From contig NZ_CP015449.1 of NCBI RefSeq assembly GCF_003096075.1, forward strand, positions 2,039,001-2,103,000: a stretch of DNA of 64,000 bases, written 5' to 3'. This document shows, one piece after another, positions 60,281 through 64,000 of this stretch. The position numbers and the translations under genes are program-made. The notes under the pieces are model-generated. The model was given only the letters and a program-made list of their open reading frames with translations, made no database searches and was not told where the DNA came from. Every line of letters starts with the position of its first letter. Position 1 is the first letter of the stretch. The stretch is from Dietzia lutea (GTDB lineage Bacteria > Actinomycetota > Actinomycetes > Mycobacteriales > Mycobacteriaceae).

Positions 60281-62914
60281 TCATCGGGCGGACGCGCCCG
60301 ATCGCTGCATCACGTGGGTGCGGACGCCGCCGATGCCGGCGAAGCGCGCCCGGTCGCACGTGAGCACGATCACCTGCGAGGTCGCCGCGGCTGCGGCGAT
60401 GACCGCACCCATGGTGAGCCTGCGCGACGGGTCGGTGTAACCCATGGTGTCGTCGAGGAACACCGGGACGCCGTCGTCCCCGACGAGACGCGCACACGCG
60501 ATACGGACGATGACCGCAAGCTGCTCCCGCGCACCCCCTGACAGGGACTCGTAGTCCACCGTGACGTCGCCGATCCGCCGGGACAGGATCGTCAGGTCCT
60601 CGCCGAGGCGGACGTCGAAGTCGCGCCCGTAGACGAGCGACCCGAGTTCGACGACTGCGCGGTGGAACGGCTCCTGGTAGGCGAGCAACGCCTCTGACCG
60701 CCGAGCGACGAGTGTGCGGTGGAGCAGGTCCGCCGCGCGGGCGCGACGCCACAGTGCGGCGTTCTCCCGCTCCGCCGAGTCGAGTTCGCGCTCCGCCGTG
60801 GCGACCGCCTCGAGCCGTCCCTGGTCGCCGATCGCGTTGACCCGACCGAGTGCCGTGGCCACCGCCGCGGCGGAGTCGCGTTCCTCCGCCGCGAGCGTGG
60901 CGAGTGAGGCCCGCGCGTTGTCGAGCAGGTCCGGCGGCGCATCGGCGAGCGCGTCCTCGAGCGCGGCCCTGGCCTGCTGCGCCTTCTCCCGCGCCGCCTG
61001 TGCGTGCGCGCGTGTCTCCGCCTCGGCCTCCTCCAGGTCGCGGTCCGAGACCGCCTCCCTCGCGGCGCTGAGCGCGTCCCTGCACTCACCCAGGCGTCCG
61101 GCCGCCTCGGCGGCCAACGCCGCCTTGGTCGCGTGCTCGGTCTTGAGGGTCGCGGCCTCGACATCCGCGGCGCGGTCGTCGGCCCGGCATCGTGCGAGCG
61201 CCTGCTCCGCGTCCGCGGCCTCCTCCGCCGGGTCCCCGGCCCCGTCGGCGTCGGCCGCCGTCGACCCGCCGCCCTCCTCGGCCGCCGGCTCCAGCGCGTC
61301 GGCCAGCAGAGCCCGCAGGTCGGCCCGCCGGTCCTCGAGATCCTCCGGTGTGTCGGCGCCGAGCAGGTCCGCCCGACGGCGCCTCAGGGCGGCGACCTCG
61401 GCCCGGAGGCCTTCAGCGCGACGTGCCCGCAGATCCGCCTCCTCGACGGAGTCGACGCCGAGGTCGGCGAGGAGCCGGTCCCGTTCGGCGCGTGCGGCGT
61501 TCTCCTCCCGCCTGACCGCCTCCGTGTCGCCCGCGGGGACGACCGTGAGGGAGACCGTGCCCACCTCGAAGACCGTCTCCTCGACGATGTCGCGGGTCCA
61601 CCCCGTCCCCGCATCGAGGCGCTCCCCGGCCACGCGGACGTCGCCCTCACCGGCGATCTCCACCCTGGGCGCGCTGGCCGCACTCCGGGCGACGGCCTGC
61701 CGGAGCGCGTCCTCGGCGCGGCGGCAGGCCTCGACGGCGCCGTCGGGAACCGCGTTCGCGGCGAGGTCGGCCTCCTTGCCCCGCAATTCCTCGCCGAGCG
61801 TCTTTAGCGTCCGCAGCAGGCGCTCTATCCCCTCCAGATCAGCGCGCCTCCGCGCCCGTTCCTCATCCGCCCGGACGGCGTCGAGACGGGCCCGGGCGGA
61901 TGAGACGCGTTCCTCGGCGGCCTCCAGTTCGGCGCGGGTGCGGTCGGCCCGGGCCTGCGCCGGCGCCATCCGCTCGGCGGCCGCTGCCGCGGCCGCCGAC
62001 AGGTCGTCGTGCCGGCGTTGCTCGTCCTCGGTCCTCGCGACGAGTGCCCGGCGCTCCCGCAGCGCGCCGGATGCGGCGTCGTGTGCGGCCACGGCGCGGT
62101 CGAGTTCGGCGTCGGCGGCCGCGCGGGCACGGCGCAGCTCGTCCGCCACGCGGCCCGCGGCCTCAAGTCTGTCGACCTCCGCGCGGAGCGCGGTCAGGGA
62201 CTCCTGCCGCGCCCGGTGGACCGACGCCTGCGCCTCGTGGTCGGACACCGCGGCGTCGAGCTCGGCGTGGCGTGCCCGCGCCTCGGACAGGGCGGACCGG
62301 GCCTCGGCGAGCCGTGTCTCCGAGCGCGCGAGCTCGCCCGTCGGCTCGCCCCGGCGGGCCGTCAGGTAGCGGTTGCGTTCCTCCGCGACGCGGTCCATCA
62401 GAGAGTCGTCACCGGTGGGGTCCTCGCCGCCCGCGGCGGCGTCCAGGGCGCGGCGTAGAGAGCCCATCCCCTTGGCCGCGTCCACTTGACCCACCGGTTC
62501 GTCCTGCGCGATCCGCAGTGCCTTCCACAGCGACCGGTCCACCTGGCGGTCCAGCAGGTCGCGGACGTGGTCATGGGCGTCGTCGCCGCTCAGCGCCGAC
62601 CGCGTCGAACCCGGGAACTCGAGTGACGTCCGCTTGCCGCGGACGAACTCCTTGCGGTACCGCATCCGCTGCCCGTCGACCGTGAACTCGGCCTCCACCA
62701 CCACGGGCACGTCCCTGCCCACGGGACTCGCGGCCTTGATCTCCGCACGGCCGGACGAGGCCTTGTGCTCGAGGAGCATCTCGAGGGCGTCCATGAGGCT
62801 GGTCTTGCCCGATTCGTTGGGTCCCTCGATCACCAGGACGCCGCGCGGTTCCAGATCGACCTCCTCGCGGACCACCCCGCGGAAGTCCTCGAGCATGAGT
62901 CGGTGCAGGATCAT
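60281..62914 (-). CDS. Rad50/SbcC-like ATPase without zinc hook
   Basis: The 877-residue SMC-type ATPase has Walker A GPNESGKTS (31-39), long Ala/Arg/Glu-rich coiled-coil arms (about 190-410 and 465-740), the signature LSGGARE (about 790) and Walker B VPVFLDDTMG (about 815). No CxxC hook exists; instead a beta-rich segment (about 413-462, RVEIAGEGDVRVAGERLDAG to VSLTVVPAGD) lies at the apex. The ATG overlaps the stop of the Mre11-like gene by 4 nt. The pair corresponds to Rv1278/Rv1277. A role in DNA end processing is inferred from the family. Confidence 0.82.
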   Translation of the reverse strand: MILHRLMLEDFRGVVREEVDLEPRGVLVIEGPNESGKTSLMDALEMLLEHKASSGRAEIKAASPVGRDVPVVVEAEFTVDGQRMRYRKEFVRGKRTSLEFPGSTRSALSGDDAHDHVRDLLDRQVDRSLWKALRIAQDEPVGQVDAAKGMGSLRRALDAAAGGEDPTGDDSLMDRVAEERNRYLTARRGEPTGELARSETRLAEARSALSEARARHAELDAAVSDHEAQASVHRARQESLTALRAEVDRLEAAGRVADELRRARAAADAELDRAVAAHDAASGALRERRALVARTEDEQRRHDDLSAAAAAAAERMAPAQARADRTRAELEAAEERVSSARARLDAVRADEERARRRADLEGIERLLRTLKTLGEELRGKEADLAANAVPDGAVEACRRAEDALRQAVARSAASAPRVEIAGEGDVRVAGERLDAGTGWTRDIVEETVFEVGTVSLTVVPAGDTEAVRREENAARAERDRLLADLGVDSVEEADLRARRAEGLRAEVAALRRRRADLLGADTPEDLEDRRADLRALLADALEPAAEEGGGSTAADADGAGDPAEEAADAEQALARCRADDRAADVEAATLKTEHATKAALAAEAAGRLGECRDALSAAREAVSDRDLEEAEAETRAHAQAAREKAQQARAALEDALADAPPDLLDNARASLATLAAEERDSAAAVATALGRVNAIGDQGRLEAVATAERELDSAERENAALWRRARAADLLHRTLVARRSEALLAYQEPFHRAVVELGSLVYGRDFDVRLGEDLTILSRRIGDVTVDYESLSGGAREQLAVIVRIACARLVGDDGVPVFLDDTMGYTDPSRRLTMGAVIAAAAATSQVIVLTCDRARFAGIGGVRTHVMQRSGASAR

Positions 62915-64000
62915 CGCGTCCCTCCGTCGACGAGTCGATACAGCAGACTGAGGGCGTGGCCCGCGTCCTCGGCCTCGGCCCCACCGGTCCCGGCCATCGC
63001 GACGAGGTCCGCGACCGCGCGGCCCGCGTACCCGTCGACCAGGTCCGTGAAGTCGGCGTCCTCGGCCCGCACGACCAGATGGGTCCGGGATTGTCGCAGG
63101 TAGGCGGCGGCGAACAGCGCGTCCCACGTTTCCAGCTGGTCGTCGATCCGTGCCCGGAGAGCGACTCCGACGGTGCCCGTGAGCCCGAGTTTGAGCACCG
63201 TCCGCGGCTTGTCGTCCACCTCCTCGATCCGCTCCGCGAGGGCGTCGAGATCGGCGTCCGTGTCGATCCGGGCGTCGATCGCGCGGAACGACCACCGGCC
63301 CGTCCGCAGCGGCGTGACCGCGCAGGCGCCCCGCTGCGACGGGGACGCGGCCCGGGACAGCTCGACGAGCAGGGCGTGGCCCGAGTCGCTCTCCACATCG
63401 TCGAAGTCGGTGGTCTCCGGGCTGCCCGAGAACCAGATCCGCTCCCCGGAGCCCACCCGGGTCACCGAATGCCGGTCGCCGAGCGCGACGTAGTCCAGCC
63501 GACCCGACCCGATGGCCTCTTCCAGCGAGGCGACCGCGATCGCCTCCACCGACGGCGAGTGACCACCGTAGATCTCGTCCGTCCCCCCGTGGGCGACCAG
63601 GACACGCAGACCGTCCGTCGGCTCCAGGGAGTCCAACAACGCCGGCAGCCGCGAGGGATCCGGCCGCTTGGACGTCCACGGGACGCCCACGACCTCGACG
63701 CCGGGCACGACCTCGACCGGCCCGGTGCCGTCGAGCACGACGACGCCGCCGCCCTCGACCGCCGGCGCGAAGTCCCTGCACCGGAACACCGACGACACGT
63801 CCAGCGGATCGTGGTTGCCGGGCAGCACCAGCACCGGCACCGGGAACGCCGCCAGGGCCTCGACCGCGCGCAGGACGACCGACCGCGGCACCGCGTTGTC
63901 CTCGAAGGCGTCGCCGGCCACCACGATGAACTGCGCCCCGTGTTCGGTCGCGAGCGTGCCGAGCGCCTCCACGGCGGCCAGCCGGTCGGCCGTGTAGACG
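62911..64000 (-). CDS. SbcD/Mre11-like phosphoesterase (partial)
   Basis: The 5' end is beyond the right edge; the frame is open at position 64000 (VYTADRLAAVEALG), and about 362 residues are visible. Metallophosphoesterase motifs: VVAGDAFEDN, LPGNHDP, LVAHGG and ALGDRHS (a variant of GHxH). It ends four bases into the Rad50-like gene (ATGA), so the two are coupled and probably form a nuclease complex. The first metal-binding motif (DxH) must lie outside the window. Confidence 0.85.
   Translation of the reverse strand, partial: VYTADRLAAVEALGTLATEHGAQFIVVAGDAFEDNAVPRSVVLRAVEALAAFPVPVLVLPGNHDPLDVSSVFRCRDFAPAVEGGGVVVLDGTGPVEVVPGVEVVGVPWTSKRPDPSRLPALLDSLEPTDGLRVLVAHGGTDEIYGGHSPSVEAIAVASLEEAIGSGRLDYVALGDRHSVTRVGSGERIWFSGSPETTDFDDVESDSGHALLVELSRAASPSQRGACAVTPLRTGRWSFRAIDARIDTDADLDALAERIEEVDDKPRTVLKLGLTGTVGVALRARIDDQLETWDALFAAAYLRQSRTHLVVRAEDADFTDLVDGYAGRAVADLVAMAGTGGAEAEDAGHALSLLYRLVDGGTR

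Overview
This 64 kb window is GC-rich chromosomal DNA from an actinomycete of the mycolic-acid group (Corynebacteriales/Mycobacteriales). The evidence is nucS mismatch repair, maltosyltransferase GlgE, an LppZ-like lipoprotein beside a DoxX protein, DUF2550 after the ATP synthase operon, a DUF222-HNH gene, and gene order that matches from memory two blocks of the Mycobacterium tuberculosis map. A split AtpF/AtpH pair, a Corynebacterium-type AtpB N-terminus and a Corynebacterium-type IlvD argue against Mycobacterium. Dietzia or a relative is my best guess, but the genus is an inference. No rRNA, prophage, IS element or CRISPR array was seen; this is mostly core genome.

Layout. 1-26.9 kb resembles the ilv/gat/lig/etf region (Rv3005c-Rv3041c order): partial YhgE/Pip membrane protein, ilvD, DoxX and LppZ-like lipoprotein, an inserted DUF222-HNH gene, gatB-pfkA-MFS-gatA-gatC (one minus-strand series with an added exporter), ACT-domain protein, ligA, DEDDh exonuclease, MetE-like protein-mnmA-cysteine desulfurase, etfA-etfB, acyl-CoA ligase, PQQ-type lipoprotein, THUMP-like methyltransferase, NUDIX hydrolase and ABC ATPase. 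27-64 kb resembles Rv1327c back to Rv1277: glgE-glgB, YbbN-like protein, thiolase, methylmalonyl-CoA epimerase, DivIVA-like coiled coil, nucS with a small zinc protein, DUF2550, atpBEFHAGDC with an atpI-like gene, wecA, tsaC, prmC, prfA, rho, a second acyl-CoA ligase, thrB-thrC-hom-lysA-argS, tRNA-Arg(CCG), a MarR regulator and an Mre11/Rad50-like pair cut by the right edge.

Functional themes. The genes supply translation (GatCAB, MnmA, PrmC/RF1, ArgS, tRNA-Arg, TsaC), branched-chain and aspartate-family amino acids (IlvD, LysA, Hom, ThrB, ThrC), energy (F1Fo ATP synthase, EtfAB, Pfk, GlgE/GlgB), and genome maintenance (LigA, NucS, DEDDh exonuclease, SbcCD-like pair).

The strongest structural signals are regulatory. 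About fourteen genes have a TAnnnT-like -10 hexamer ending 6-8 nt before the start codon, which predicts leaderless mRNAs. In three of them (gatB, the THUMP-like methyltransferase and the atpI-like gene) the TAG or TAA stop codon of the upstream gene forms the first three bases of that hexamer, each time with exactly 10 nt between stop and start. Twelve gene junctions are 4-nt ATGA/GTGA overlaps. The DUF222-HNH gene has one near-perfect and one weaker mycobacterial-type SOS box. atpB appears to start at CTG. The Rad50-like protein has no zinc-hook CxxC and carries a beta-rich insert where the hook should be.
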